Shown: piece after piece, positions 37,194 to 46,259 of the stretch
Numbering within the stretch: the first letter of the stretch is position 1
How the letters are laid out: every line of letters starts with the position of its first letter
Assembly: GCF_000381905.1 (NCBI RefSeq)
Contig: NZ_KB907251.1
Span: forward strand, 171,599 to 235,598
From: Paenibacillus fonticola DSM 21315
Lineage (GTDB): Bacteria; Bacillota; Bacilli; Paenibacillales; Paenibacillaceae
Length of the DNA: 64,000 nucleotides
Reading direction: 5' to 3'
Program-made: the position numbers and the translations under genes
Notes under the pieces: model-generated
What the model was told of the DNA's origin: nothing
What the model saw: the letters and a program-made list of their open reading frames with translations, nothing else
Databases searched by the model: none

Positions 37194-37247
37194 TCAACAA
37201 AGGGGAGTCCCTGAACAAAGAGAAATGCCTGAACAAAGGGAAAATTG
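37194..37247 (+). repeat. Three tandem 18-base imperfect repeats
   Basis: Three consecutive 18-base units share the core (T)GAACAAAG(A/G)GAAA, the first being TCAACAAAGGGGAGTCCC. They fill the gap between the permease stop and the rhamnosidase binding site. The unit length keeps the reading frame, and the function is unknown. Confidence 0.6.
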
Positions 37248-37291
37248 GCGAAAAATATACGCAATCGAACTTATCCATGAGGAGGATGGCA

Positions 37292-39982
37292 ATGTTTAAG
37301 ATCACGGACGTCAGGTGTGAATATAAGGTCAATCCGATCGGTCTGGGTATACCGCATCCACGGATTAGCTGGAAGCTGGAATCGGATCAGCGGGGAACAA
37401 GGCAGCTGGCTTATCAAATCGTCGTATCGGCAGATGAGCCGGGGGACGAGGTGCTCTGGGATTCCGGCAAAGTCATGTCGGACGCATCGATCCAGATCGA
37501 ACTGGACAGCATGACGTGCGAGTCTGGCAAACGATATTATTACCGCGTTCGGGCCTGGAACGAGCAGGAGGAGTGCACCGCTTGGTCGGACACGGCTTAT
37601 TGGGAAATGGGTCTGTTGTCTCCGCAGGAGTGGGAGGGGGAGTGGATTCAGGCTCCCGGCGTTGCCGGGCTTGAAACCGATCAGTGTCCGATGCTGCGCA
37701 GAAGCTTCCGGATCGAAGGCAAGGTGAAATCGGCGCGGATTTATGCGACGGCGCTGGGTCTGTATGAATTGAAGCTGAATGGCCGGAAAGTGGGCGACAG
37801 CTACTTTAATCCGGGCTGGACGAGTTACCATGAGCGGCTGCAATATCAAACCTATGACGTTACGAACCTGCTGCAAACCGGAGAGAACGTCATTGGAACA
37901 TTTTTAGGAACAGGGTGGTACAAAGGCCATCTCGCCTGGGAAGGACTGCATTCCATTTACGGTGACCAGTTGGCTTTGCTGCTGCAAATGCATGTTGAGC
38001 TGGAAAATGGAGAACGGCTGACGATCGTATCCGACGGCGAGTGGAAGGCAGCGGGCAGCCCGATCCTGATGTCGGAAATCTATCACGGGGAAAACTATGA
38101 TGCCAGGCTGGAGCAGGCGGGCTGGTCGGAAGCAGGCTTTAATGATCGGGATGGATGGCACCCGGTGGAAATTCTGTCCCACTCCAAAGACATTCTCGTT
38201 GCTCAGGAGAGCGATCCTGTACGTATCGTTAATGAGCTTAAGCCTGTGGAACTTATGAAGACGCCTAAAGGCGAACTTGTCATCGATATGGGGCAGAACA
38301 TGGTCGGCTGGGTCCGCTTAGAGGTAGAGGGCGATGCCGGGAAGGAAGTTATGCTGGAGCATGCTGAGGTGCTCGACCGCGAGGGCAATTTCTACATCGG
38401 CAATTTGCGTAAAGCGAAGCAAACGATACGTTATACATTGAAAGGAAAGGGCGTTGAAGCCTACGAACCCCATTTTACATTCCAGGGCTTCCGTTATGTG
38501 AAGCTGACCGGTTTTGACGAAAGCAAGGTACGGCTTGAGCAATTCAAGGGAATGGTATTGCATTCCGACATGGAGCGGACGGGTTACTTCGAATGTTCGG
38601 ACCCGCTCATAAATCAGCTGCAGCATAACATCGAGTGGGGTCTCAAAGGCAATTTCCTGGACGTCCCAACCGATTGTCCGCAGCGTGATGAACGGCTCGG
38701 CTGGACGGGGGATGCGCAGATGTTCATCCGTACGGCGGCATATTTGCACGGTACGGTGGACTTTTTTACGAAATGGCTGCGCGATTTAGCTGCAGATCAA
38801 CTCTATAACGGCGGCGTCCCATTTGTCATTCCGAACGTGCTCGGCAAGAAAGGCGGCGAGGAGTTCAAAGATCAGCACAGCTCGGCGGCTTGGGGAGACG
38901 CAGCGGTCATTAACCCATGGACGATCTATTTAGTTTATGGAGACAAACGTCTCTTGGCCGAGCAGTACGACAGCATGAAAGCCTGGGTGGAGTATATCCG
39001 CAGCCAGGGCGAGAACGAATTTTTGTGGAATACCGGCTTCCATTTCGGGGATTGGCTGGCGCTGGATGCAAAGGAAAACAGCTATGTTGGCGCAACTGAT
39101 CGTGATTATATCGCCACGGCATTCTATGCGTACTCGGTATCCCTAGTGTTGAAGGCGGCGGAAGTGTTGAACAAGGTGGACGACGCTGAGAAATATGCGG
39201 AGTTGTATCGCAATGTGCGGAAGGCGTTCCAAGATGAATTCGTCACCCCGTCGGGAAGGCTGGCCGTAGGTACGCAGACCGCGCAGGTGCTGGCTCTAAT
39301 GTTCGGGCTGGTAGAGGGCCCGGCGAAGGAACGTACTACCCGGAAGCTGATAGAGCTGCTGGAGGAGAGCGACTATCATTTGACGACCGGCTTTGTCGGC
39401 ACGCCGTATTTGAACTTCGTACTAAGCGACAACGGCTATAATGATATCGCATATAAGCTGTTGTTCCAGCAGGACTATCCTTCCTGGCTATACCAGGTTA
39501 CGAAGGGCGCTACGACAATCTGGGAGCATTGGGACGGCATCAAAGAGGATGGTACCTTCTGGAGCGATGATATGAACTCCTTCAATCATTATGCTTACGG
39601 AGCGATCGGCGATTGGCTGTACCGAGTCGTGGCGGGCATCGACCTGGATGAGACGGTTCCGGCCTACAAGCGGATTGTTATTAAGCCGCAGCCGGGTGAG
39701 GGCCTGCATTGGGCGGACGGCCGCTTGGAGAGTATGTACGGCATGATCCGCAGCGCATGGCATAAACTGGATGATGGCAAGCTTCGCCTTGATGTTACAG
39801 TGCCGGTCAACACTACGGCCGAAATTCTGCTGCCTGCGGCATCGGATGAGAGCCAGGTTACCGAAAGCGGAAAACCGTTGAACCAAGCGGAAGGCATCGA
39901 GAAGGTCGAAACAGTGGAGCAGGGAATTCGGGTTACTATTGGCTCCGGGTCGTACACGTTTGAATTCGCACAGGTGAAATAA
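37292..39982 (+). CDS. Alpha-L-rhamnosidase, GH78
   Basis: 896 residues from ATG 37292, 6 bases after GGAGG (ATGs at 37277 and 37286 sit too close to it). No signal peptide, so a cytoplasmic enzyme acting on imported rhamnosides. N-terminal fibronectin-like (about 1-110) and beta-sandwich modules precede the (alpha/alpha)6 barrel. The GH78 signature FLDVPTDCPQRDERLGWTGD carries the general acid, and TKGATTIWEHWDG the general base Glu. The C-terminal sandwich begins near YKRIVIKPQPGEGL. Cotranscribed with the upstream importer; a hairpin terminator follows. Confidence 0.94.
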   Translation: MFKITDVRCEYKVNPIGLGIPHPRISWKLESDQRGTRQLAYQIVVSADEPGDEVLWDSGKVMSDASIQIELDSMTCESGKRYYYRVRAWNEQEECTAWSDTAYWEMGLLSPQEWEGEWIQAPGVAGLETDQCPMLRRSFRIEGKVKSARIYATALGLYELKLNGRKVGDSYFNPGWTSYHERLQYQTYDVTNLLQTGENVIGTFLGTGWYKGHLAWEGLHSIYGDQLALLLQMHVELENGERLTIVSDGEWKAAGSPILMSEIYHGENYDARLEQAGWSEAGFNDRDGWHPVEILSHSKDILVAQESDPVRIVNELKPVELMKTPKGELVIDMGQNMVGWVRLEVEGDAGKEVMLEHAEVLDREGNFYIGNLRKAKQTIRYTLKGKGVEAYEPHFTFQGFRYVKLTGFDESKVRLEQFKGMVLHSDMERTGYFECSDPLINQLQHNIEWGLKGNFLDVPTDCPQRDERLGWTGDAQMFIRTAAYLHGTVDFFTKWLRDLAADQLYNGGVPFVIPNVLGKKGGEEFKDQHSSAAWGDAAVINPWTIYLVYGDKRLLAEQYDSMKAWVEYIRSQGENEFLWNTGFHFGDWLALDAKENSYVGATDRDYIATAFYAYSVSLVLKAAEVLNKVDDAEKYAELYRNVRKAFQDEFVTPSGRLAVGTQTAQVLALMFGLVEGPAKERTTRKLIELLEESDYHLTTGFVGTPYLNFVLSDNGYNDIAYKLLFQQDYPSWLYQVTKGATTIWEHWDGIKEDGTFWSDDMNSFNHYAYGAIGDWLYRVVAGIDLDETVPAYKRIVIKPQPGEGLHWADGRLESMYGMIRSAWHKLDDGKLRLDVTVPVNTTAEILLPAASDESQVTESGKPLNQAEGIEKVETVEQGIRVTIGSGSYTFEFAQVK

Positions 39983-40022
39983 GGGGGAGGAGATTTTCCA
40001 AACCTTGTCCTATATCGCTATG

Positions 40023-40048
40023 GAGCTCCGGGAAACCGGAGCTTTTTT
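40023..40048 (+). terminator. Rho-independent terminator
   Basis: AGCTCCGG-GAAA-CCGGAGCT followed by TTTTT, about 40 bases after the rhamnosidase stop. The same hairpin sequence recurs at 52022-52046. Confidence 0.85.
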
Positions 40049-40138
40049 CGTATATCCAATGTCTATGGCCTTGTTTCAATTCGGAGCTAATCGATGATTT
40101 GAATGATAAAATTTGATGATATTTCTGGAAAAAGCTGA

Positions 40139-40167
40139 TTGTTTGCGTTTTCATTGTACAGTATGCT
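40139..40167 (+). promoter_or_regulatory. dhaKL promoter overlapped by a perfect cre box
   Basis: TTGTTT (40139-40144), 17-base spacer, TATGCT (40162-40167). The reverse complement of 40139-40154 matches the 16-base cre consensus WTGNAARCGNWWWCAW at every position and covers the -35. Repression by CcpA is the simple reading. Confidence 0.6.
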
Positions 40168-40230
40168 TAAATAAGCCGAATAAGTTTATTCAGGAGTCGG
40201 AATAATTATCGGAAAGCAAGGAGGCATATA

Positions 40231-42006
40231 ATGAAGAAAATTATGAACCGAACGGACAGCCTTGTCCGGGAGATGTGCAGTGGCATAGTTTTGGCCCATC
40301 CGAGCCTCACATTTGACAGTAAATATAAAGTCATCTCCAAGCGCGTAATCGATCAGGACAAAGTAACGCTGATTAGCGGCGGCGGAAGCGGTCACGAGCC
40401 CGCGCATGCCGGATTCGTTGGAAAAGGGATGCTGGATGTAGCGGTATGCGGCGACGTATTTGCTTCCCCCTCCCAAATTCAGGTCTATCAAGCGATCCGT
40501 AATTCCGCCAGCAGTAAAGGAACGCTGTTAATTATTAAAAACTACAGCGGAGATATAATGAATTTTAAAAACGCAGCCTATCTCGCCAGCGAGGACGGCC
40601 TTGAAGTGGACTACGTCATCGTCGATGACGACATCGCCGTGGAGGATAGTCTCTATACGGTGGGCAAAAGAGGGGTAGCGGGTTCGGTGCTCGTCCATAA
40701 AATCGCAGGAGCCGCAGCGGAAGCAGGCTTATCGCTTGGCGAAGTTAAAAAGGCAGCCGAGCATGCCATTGGCCATATTCGAAGCATCGGCTTTGCTCTT
40801 ACTTCGTGTACCGTTCCTGCCAAGGGCTCGCCTACGTTTCAGCTTGGAGAGCATGAAATGGAATACGGCGTCGGCATTCATGGCGAACCCGGCATTCAGC
40901 GAGAAGCTGTAGCATCAGCCGATGAATTGGCCCGGCGAATGGTGACGGCTTTGCTGAGCAATTTGCAGATGGACGATGACCGGGAGCAGGAGGTAGCGGT
41001 GTTAATCAATGGGTTCGGCGGCACGCCGCTGCAGGAACTGTATTTGCTCAATCATTCGGTGACGCGTGAACTAGCGGCCAAACACAAAAAAATCTACAAA
41101 GCCTTTGTCGGAAATTACATGACGAGCATCGATATGGCGGGAGCGTCGGTTACGATTATGAAGCTTGACTCTGTGTTGAAAAAATGGCTGGCGGAGCCTT
41201 GCAACACACCTGCGCTCGTCATCCAAGAGCCTTTCGAGCCTGTAGTCTTTACGGAGATTGTTCATGATCAAGACGATCATGGGGAGAAGCAAATTGTTTC
41301 GTACAAGAATGAGACGGACCCAGCGGATGCGATAATCGAACATAACCAGCTTTCCCTTAAAAATCTCATCTATTTGATCGATCAGATGAGCGAAATCATC
41401 ATCGACAATGAGGTTCCCTTCTGCGAATTGGACTCGCATGCAGGAGACGGAGATTTTGGCATGAGCATTGCTAAAGGCTTCAAGCGATTGAAGGCAGAAT
41501 GGCAGGACATTTTGTCGCAGAGCACAACGGATATCGGCAGCTTCCTGGACGCTTGCTCATTAATTATTATGGAGCATTGCGGCGGGGCATCGGGACCGAT
41601 TTGGGGCTCTGCCTTCCGGGCGGCCAGCAAGTATGCAGAAAATAAGCACCAGCTCTCCGTAGATGAGGTTGCCGGAATGATGGCCGCCGTTGTCAAAGGG
41701 ATTCAGGAAACCGGGGAAAGAACATTCGGCAGAGGAGCGGTTGTCGGCGATAAAACATTAATCGATGCCCTTGTACCTTATGCAGAGTCCTGGGAATATA
41801 GCGCAGGACAAGGTGAAGATATGAAAACGGCAGCGGTGAATGCGGCAGAGGCTGCCGTACAGGGCGCAAAGCAAACCGAGGCTATTGTCGCCCGCATGGG
41901 AAGAGCCGGTACGGTCGGCGAACGCAGCATTGGTTATCCAGATGCAGGGGCTTATGCGCTGGGGGTTATTTTTACGGAGCTGGCAAAAGCGATAAAAAAG
42001 GGCTGA
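40231..42006 (+). CDS. Fused ATP-dependent dihydroxyacetone kinase (DhaK-DhaL)
   Basis: 591 residues from ATG 40231 with AAGGAGG upstream. The DhaK half (1-330) has LISGGGSGHEPAHAGFVG and the substrate-binding His in GVGIHGEPG. The DhaL half (about 370-591) binds ATP-Mg through DSHAGDGDFGMS and has the GGASGPIWGSAF loop. Single-chain kinases of this type phosphorylate dihydroxyacetone, and some act on other short ketoses. No dhaM or glycerol dehydrogenase lies nearby. The link to the preceding rhamnoside genes is positional; it has its own promoter and terminator. Confidence 0.92.
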   Translation: MKKIMNRTDSLVREMCSGIVLAHPSLTFDSKYKVISKRVIDQDKVTLISGGGSGHEPAHAGFVGKGMLDVAVCGDVFASPSQIQVYQAIRNSASSKGTLLIIKNYSGDIMNFKNAAYLASEDGLEVDYVIVDDDIAVEDSLYTVGKRGVAGSVLVHKIAGAAAEAGLSLGEVKKAAEHAIGHIRSIGFALTSCTVPAKGSPTFQLGEHEMEYGVGIHGEPGIQREAVASADELARRMVTALLSNLQMDDDREQEVAVLINGFGGTPLQELYLLNHSVTRELAAKHKKIYKAFVGNYMTSIDMAGASVTIMKLDSVLKKWLAEPCNTPALVIQEPFEPVVFTEIVHDQDDHGEKQIVSYKNETDPADAIIEHNQLSLKNLIYLIDQMSEIIIDNEVPFCELDSHAGDGDFGMSIAKGFKRLKAEWQDILSQSTTDIGSFLDACSLIIMEHCGGASGPIWGSAFRAASKYAENKHQLSVDEVAGMMAAVVKGIQETGERTFGRGAVVGDKTLIDALVPYAESWEYSAGQGEDMKTAAVNAAEAAVQGAKQTEAIVARMGRAGTVGERSIGYPDAGAYALGVIFTELAKAIKKG

Positions 42007-42099
42007 TGTTCCGAGAGATTTTGTCATACCGAAGGTTTGGTCCGTGACTACTGGGAAGCGAACGGTAAGTAGTCGTTGGAGAATGTGAGAGATTTGCAT

Positions 42100-42145
42100 A
42101 AAGAGGCTAGCTTAATCCCTGTACAGGGCAAGCTAGCCTCTTTTT
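42100..42145 (+). terminator. Rho-independent terminator
   Basis: AAAGAGGCTAGCTT pairs perfectly with AAGCTAGCCTCTTT around a 16-base loop that itself contains CCCTGTACAGGG. A T run follows. Confidence 0.85.
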
Positions 42146-42272
42146 CTAGGCAGGAGCAGGCGATACAATGGCTGTTTAATCAAGGGTGGGGGAAGGTTCA
42201 ATGCTTCAGTTCTCTGTTGTGATAAAAGAATTAAAGTAAAGAAATTAAAGTTCATACTATGGAAACTTAACA

Positions 42273-42288
42273 ATGTAAGCGATTTAAA
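42273..42288 (+). promoter_or_regulatory. Near-perfect cre box upstream of the fourth regulator/kinase pair
   Basis: ATGTAAGCGATTTAAA fits the 16-base cre consensus at 15 of 16 positions, with A instead of C at position 14. It lies about 20 bases before a TATAAT. Confidence 0.5.
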
Positions 42289-42373
42289 TGATAGCGTGAT
42301 TGAAAATTATATAATGATACTAAAAAGTTAAGTGACCATTCAAAAATCTGACTATAGATAGGGGACAAGGTTC

Positions 42374-43933
42374 ATGTTCAATGTGTTGTTAGTCGATGAT
42401 GAGGTTTTTGTTCGTAAAGGACTTCAAAAGCTGATTCAATGGGAGAAATACAAGTTTACCGTTGTTGGCGAGGCAAAAAACGGTGGAGAAGCTCTGGATA
42501 TGATCAACCGTCTGAAGCCGGATTTGGTAATCACGGACATATTGATGCCGGTGTTGGATGGGCTTGGCCTAATTCGCAGCGTGAAGGAAACGGCGCAGGC
42601 AGATCCTGTATTTGCCATTATCAGTGGTTATGATGACTTCAAGTACGCCCAGCAGGCAATACGTTATGGGGTTCACGATTATCTCTTAAAACCCATTGAT
42701 GAAGACGAAATGGCGGATACTCTTCAGAAACTGGCTATCACTATAGGCCAGAAACATTTGACAGCGCTCACAAACAAGGGGGGGACAGTTGGTTCTATTC
42801 TGGAGGCATTGATACATAATAACCTTCAGGAGGAGGATGCGGTGAAGTATGCCGACGTGCTGGGACTGGATGGAGCATCCGGATTCTTATACGCATTAGC
42901 TGAAATCCACATTGCTCCGGGAGAACCTTTAATCGGTATGAAAGAGTTTCAGAAAATTCTATGTTCTTGTGATGAATCAGGGGCTAATATTTCTGTACTT
43001 GAGCAACAGCCGGGTCAATTTGGGATGCTGCTGAGTACAGAGCGGCTAAGGAGTTGGGGCAGTGGAATTCCACAGGCTCTTGAGGTGCTCCGAACTGAAA
43101 TATCCAGACAATTGAACACAACTGTAACGATCTATGCTGGCGACATCGCGGATAGCATGGCTCATGTGCGGTGGTCCTATCTCAGCGCCAACGAAGTACT
43201 TAGGCACAAGTATGCCGAGGATGGGCAAAGTGTCATTCTTTACGAGCAAGTAAAGGGCAAACCTCTATATAGCTTCGACATGAACCAGAGTATTTACAAC
43301 CATTTAATGGTGACGGTGGAGGAGAATAATAAAGAAGCCTACGGCAAGATGATCGATCATATGTTTCAGAACTTTCGTGATCAGCGATTTACCCCGCAAG
43401 CCGTTGACAACTCCCTTTCCCGTTTCATTACAGGGGTTATGGAGGTAGTAAAGGAAATGCACGGAAATGATGAAGAACAGCAGAGGTTGTGTAAGCTTCT
43501 TGAAGGTAGGTATAACAGCTGGAGTCTATATCGGTTGAAGGAGTGCTTTACGCTATTTGTAACAGAAGCGGCGGATTATATAGCAAAGCTGCGTAAGGAG
43601 CAATTGAAAGGCGACATAGAGAAAATAAAGAAGTATATCGATTCCCATTTCAAAGAAAACATTAATCTTAAAAGCATTGCTGCCCAATTTTATATGAATT
43701 CTGTTTATCTGGGACAGCTGTTCCGAAAGACTTACGGTGTCTATTTTAATGAATATCTCCTGAAACTGCGGGTGGAGGAAGCCAAAAGACTACTGCGCCA
43801 AACGGATATGCGGATGTATGAGATTGCGACATGGGTGGGGATTCGGAATGCAAACTATTTTGTGAGCCAGTTTGAGAAGTTGGAAAAGCTATCGCCAATA
43901 GAATACCGGAACAAGCTGGTCAAGAAAGAATAG
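42374..43933 (+). CDS. YesN-type response regulator with AraC output
   Basis: 519 residues. Receiver with DDE at 8-10, Asp55 in LVITDILMPV and Lys in YLLKPID. The C-terminal AraC pair reads IAAQFYMNSVYLGQLFRKT and IATWVGIRNANYFVSQFEK. Unlike the other pairs here, the regulator gene comes first and the kinase follows after 14 bases. It precedes the arabinoxylan genes and probably controls them. Confidence 0.93.
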   Translation: MFNVLLVDDEVFVRKGLQKLIQWEKYKFTVVGEAKNGGEALDMINRLKPDLVITDILMPVLDGLGLIRSVKETAQADPVFAIISGYDDFKYAQQAIRYGVHDYLLKPIDEDEMADTLQKLAITIGQKHLTALTNKGGTVGSILEALIHNNLQEEDAVKYADVLGLDGASGFLYALAEIHIAPGEPLIGMKEFQKILCSCDESGANISVLEQQPGQFGMLLSTERLRSWGSGIPQALEVLRTEISRQLNTTVTIYAGDIADSMAHVRWSYLSANEVLRHKYAEDGQSVILYEQVKGKPLYSFDMNQSIYNHLMVTVEENNKEAYGKMIDHMFQNFRDQRFTPQAVDNSLSRFITGVMEVVKEMHGNDEEQQRLCKLLEGRYNSWSLYRLKECFTLFVTEAADYIAKLRKEQLKGDIEKIKKYIDSHFKENINLKSIAAQFYMNSVYLGQLFRKTYGVYFNEYLLKLRVEEAKRLLRQTDMRMYEIATWVGIRNANYFVSQFEKLEKLSPIEYRNKLVKKE

Positions 43934-43947
43934 GCAAGGAGTACTCC

Positions 43948-45672
43948 ATGAGAAAATTTCTGAATAATATGAAGCTGCGCGATAAATTGCTGCTTATGTA
44001 TTTGCTGTCTGTATTCATTCCCATTGTGATGACCAATGTCGTCTTCTACAATGTTACCACAACGAATGTTCGCAACCAGAAAATCCATGACTCCAACCTG
44101 GCTTTGGAGAATATCAAAGGAAATCTGAAACTGTTAATTGACCAAGCCGCGGGATTGTCCTATTCATTTTACGTAGACCGGACATTCAACAATATCCTTG
44201 CCCAACGCTTTCCAAGCTCTAGCGAATATGTCGAGGCTTACAATTCTACGCTAAAGGAAGCGTTCTCCAATTCCGATAAAAATGGGCTAAATTCAATGTC
44301 GTATAGGGTGTATACGGACAATCCTACGATCCTGTCCGGCTATATTGAACCTCTGACCGAAGAGGTGAAAAGCTCCGATTGGTATATTCAGTTTAAGTCT
44401 TTTTCTGCCCCTTATCCCACTTTCATCTACTCGGACCAGTCTTTCAGTGTAATTCAGAGGTTAGACAACTACTATACCAACGGTTTCAATCAGATTCTCA
44501 AGATCGATCTCGACATGGATACAATTAGCCACCACTTCTATAATAACGGCTTTGACGGTAAGGTGTATCTCGTCGATCCTCCTGGCCGAATTCGATTCAG
44601 TAATGATTCAGAAGTCGATTGGGAAGCGCAGATAGTATCGTTCCAAGATATCCCATTTTCACATAAATCTATGGAATTCAAAACCTCCTATACTGGAATC
44701 AATTATTTGGAAGGTTGGACTTTGCAAGGCGTATTAAATAATGAGATCGTTTTGAATGAAGTTCGAAACTCACGCTCCTTCGTCGTTATACTGACATGTA
44801 TTAATTTCGTGGTTCCATCGATTATCATAGCGGCCATGTCCCGGTCTCTTCATGTCCGTCTGGTGAGGCTTCTCGTTCATATGAAGAAGGTGAAGAACCA
44901 AAACTTCCAGACGATTCCGCTCGGGGAGGAGCGAGACGAAATCGGGCAGCTCACCAACGAGTTCAATCGGATGACGGAGAGAATCAATAATTTGATTACT
45001 GATGTTTACAAAGCGGATATCCAGAAGAAAGATCTGGAGTTGAAGCAGCAGCAGGCCCAGCTACATGCCTTGCGCAGCCAGATCAATCCCCATTTCCTTT
45101 TTAACACTCTAGAATCGATACGTATGAGAAGTTTGCTCAAAGATGAAGTAGAGACGGCAAAAATTGTTCGTAATATGGCCCAAATGTTTCGTAAATCTAT
45201 CTCCTGGAGCCGTGACTGGATTACAGTAGGCGAGGAATTGGAGGTTATTCATTGCTTTCTGGAGATTCAGAAATACCGTTTCGACGATGAGTTTGAGTAC
45301 GACATTCAGGTGGATGAAAAGGCGTTAGGATGCAAAATTCCGTATATGGTATTTTTGCCCTTCGTGGAGAACGCGAGCATTCACGGAATCGAATCCAATC
45401 CAGATAAGGGGATTATTCGTATCTGTATCCATGTGGGGGGAAATGAACTGAAGTTTTCATTGGAGGATAATGGAATGGGTATCTCTCCACCTAGAATGGA
45501 AGAAATTCGCCAATATCTAGCTCAGGAGGGTGTTATGGGAGATCAGGTCGGAATAAAAAACACAATCTATCGCCTGAAGCTTTATTACCAAGATTGCTTT
45601 ACCTTCACCATTCATAGCATGGAAGGGGAAGGCGCGCGCATTGAAATTACGCTGCCTTTACTCATAGAGTAA
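43948..45672 (+). CDS. YesM-type sensor histidine kinase
   Basis: 574 residues from ATG 43948 after AAGGAG. Membrane segments near 13-38 and 277-298; HAMP; His box INPHFLFNTLESIRMRS near residue 382. The N-box reads PFVENASIHGI and the G-box DNGMGIS. The extracellular region (about 40-275) is the probable ligand sensor. Confidence 0.92.
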   Translation: MRKFLNNMKLRDKLLLMYLLSVFIPIVMTNVVFYNVTTTNVRNQKIHDSNLALENIKGNLKLLIDQAAGLSYSFYVDRTFNNILAQRFPSSSEYVEAYNSTLKEAFSNSDKNGLNSMSYRVYTDNPTILSGYIEPLTEEVKSSDWYIQFKSFSAPYPTFIYSDQSFSVIQRLDNYYTNGFNQILKIDLDMDTISHHFYNNGFDGKVYLVDPPGRIRFSNDSEVDWEAQIVSFQDIPFSHKSMEFKTSYTGINYLEGWTLQGVLNNEIVLNEVRNSRSFVVILTCINFVVPSIIIAAMSRSLHVRLVRLLVHMKKVKNQNFQTIPLGEERDEIGQLTNEFNRMTERINNLITDVYKADIQKKDLELKQQQAQLHALRSQINPHFLFNTLESIRMRSLLKDEVETAKIVRNMAQMFRKSISWSRDWITVGEELEVIHCFLEIQKYRFDDEFEYDIQVDEKALGCKIPYMVFLPFVENASIHGIESNPDKGIIRICIHVGGNELKFSLEDNGMGISPPRMEEIRQYLAQEGVMGDQVGIKNTIYRLKLYYQDCFTFTIHSMEGEGARIEITLPLLIE

Positions 45673-45830
45673 AATTAAAAGAGCAATGTTTTATTAATGG
45701 GAATATTAACAAAGTGAACTACAATGATTAATGAAATCATTAATTAAGTAGTCGAATTAAAGGAAACTAAACCTAACTTTAAGTTCATTCCAGTACAGAT
45801 AATAGGGAGGTTTTTTAGCATATTAACTGG

Positions 45831-45860
45831 TTGACGAACAATAGGAGATATGCATATAAT
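45831..45860 (+). promoter_or_regulatory. Sigma-A promoter of the arabinoxylan gene group
   Basis: TTGACG (45831-45836), 18-base spacer, TATAAT (45855-45860). It lies 60 bases before the GH51 remnant and just upstream of a perfect palindrome. Confidence 0.6.
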
Positions 45861-45869
45861 CTTAATGAG

Positions 45870-45889
45870 TATATTAATTAATTAATATA
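45870..45889. promoter_or_regulatory. Perfect 20-base AT-only palindrome at the transcription start
   Basis: The stretch is built of TAAT/ATTA units and equals its own reverse complement over 20 bases. It begins about three bases after the expected transcription start, a typical repressor position. A homeotic run of A/T is also possible by chance in this AT-rich spacer. Confidence 0.45.
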
Positions 45890-45919
45890 TACATTAATAA
45901 ATGAGAGGCGGCTATTCTT

Positions 45920-46240
45920 ATGGTTAACCGCGCAATACTTAATACTGATTTACGTAAAGGTAAGATTAATCGTAATATTTCCGGGCATTTTTCCGAGCAT
46001 TTGGGACGATGCATCGCGAAATCGGTGATGCCAATTGATTTGCGTGGATCAGAGGGACGCAGCTTTGATGTGGCAGGAACGGTGCTAACGGGGGATACAA
46101 TTGATGCCCACAATACATTTGATGTACCGGATACGGTAGTACCTCAACCGTTCAACGGCTTCCAACTCACAGAAAATCTTTTAACGGTGGAATTGCCGCC
46201 TATGTCCGTAGCAGTGCTGGCTTTGACGCCAAAGGCTTAG
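45920..46240 (+). pseudogene. Internally deleted GH51 alpha-L-arabinofuranosidase remnant
   Basis: The 106-residue frame begins like GH51 enzymes (NRAILNTDLRKGKINRNI then SGHFSEHLGRCI) and ends like their C-terminus (TVLTGDTIDAHNTFDVPDTV and LTVELPPMSVAVLALTPKA). About 390 central residues that carry both catalytic Glu are missing; the family is normally near 500 residues. The junction is in frame, around residues 34-38 (CIA-KSVMP). It keeps a ribosome binding site (GAGAGGCGG) and promoter, so a catalytically dead mini-protein could be made. Confidence 0.8.
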
Positions 46241-46259
46241 GTTTATGGGGGGAATGAAG

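Larger units (their letters stand above)
42007..42373. other. Intergenic region with terminator and cre-like site
   Basis: No gene is visible. It contains the dhaKL terminator (42100-42145), a near-perfect cre (42273-42288), a TATAAT at 42310-42315 without a clear -35, and a weak ribosome binding site before 42374. Confidence 0.5.

Noticed and set aside
36553..37332. 259-codon minus-strand open frame
   Set aside because: Covers the permease 36362-37189 in antisense and spans its terminator-free spacer; no start signal.
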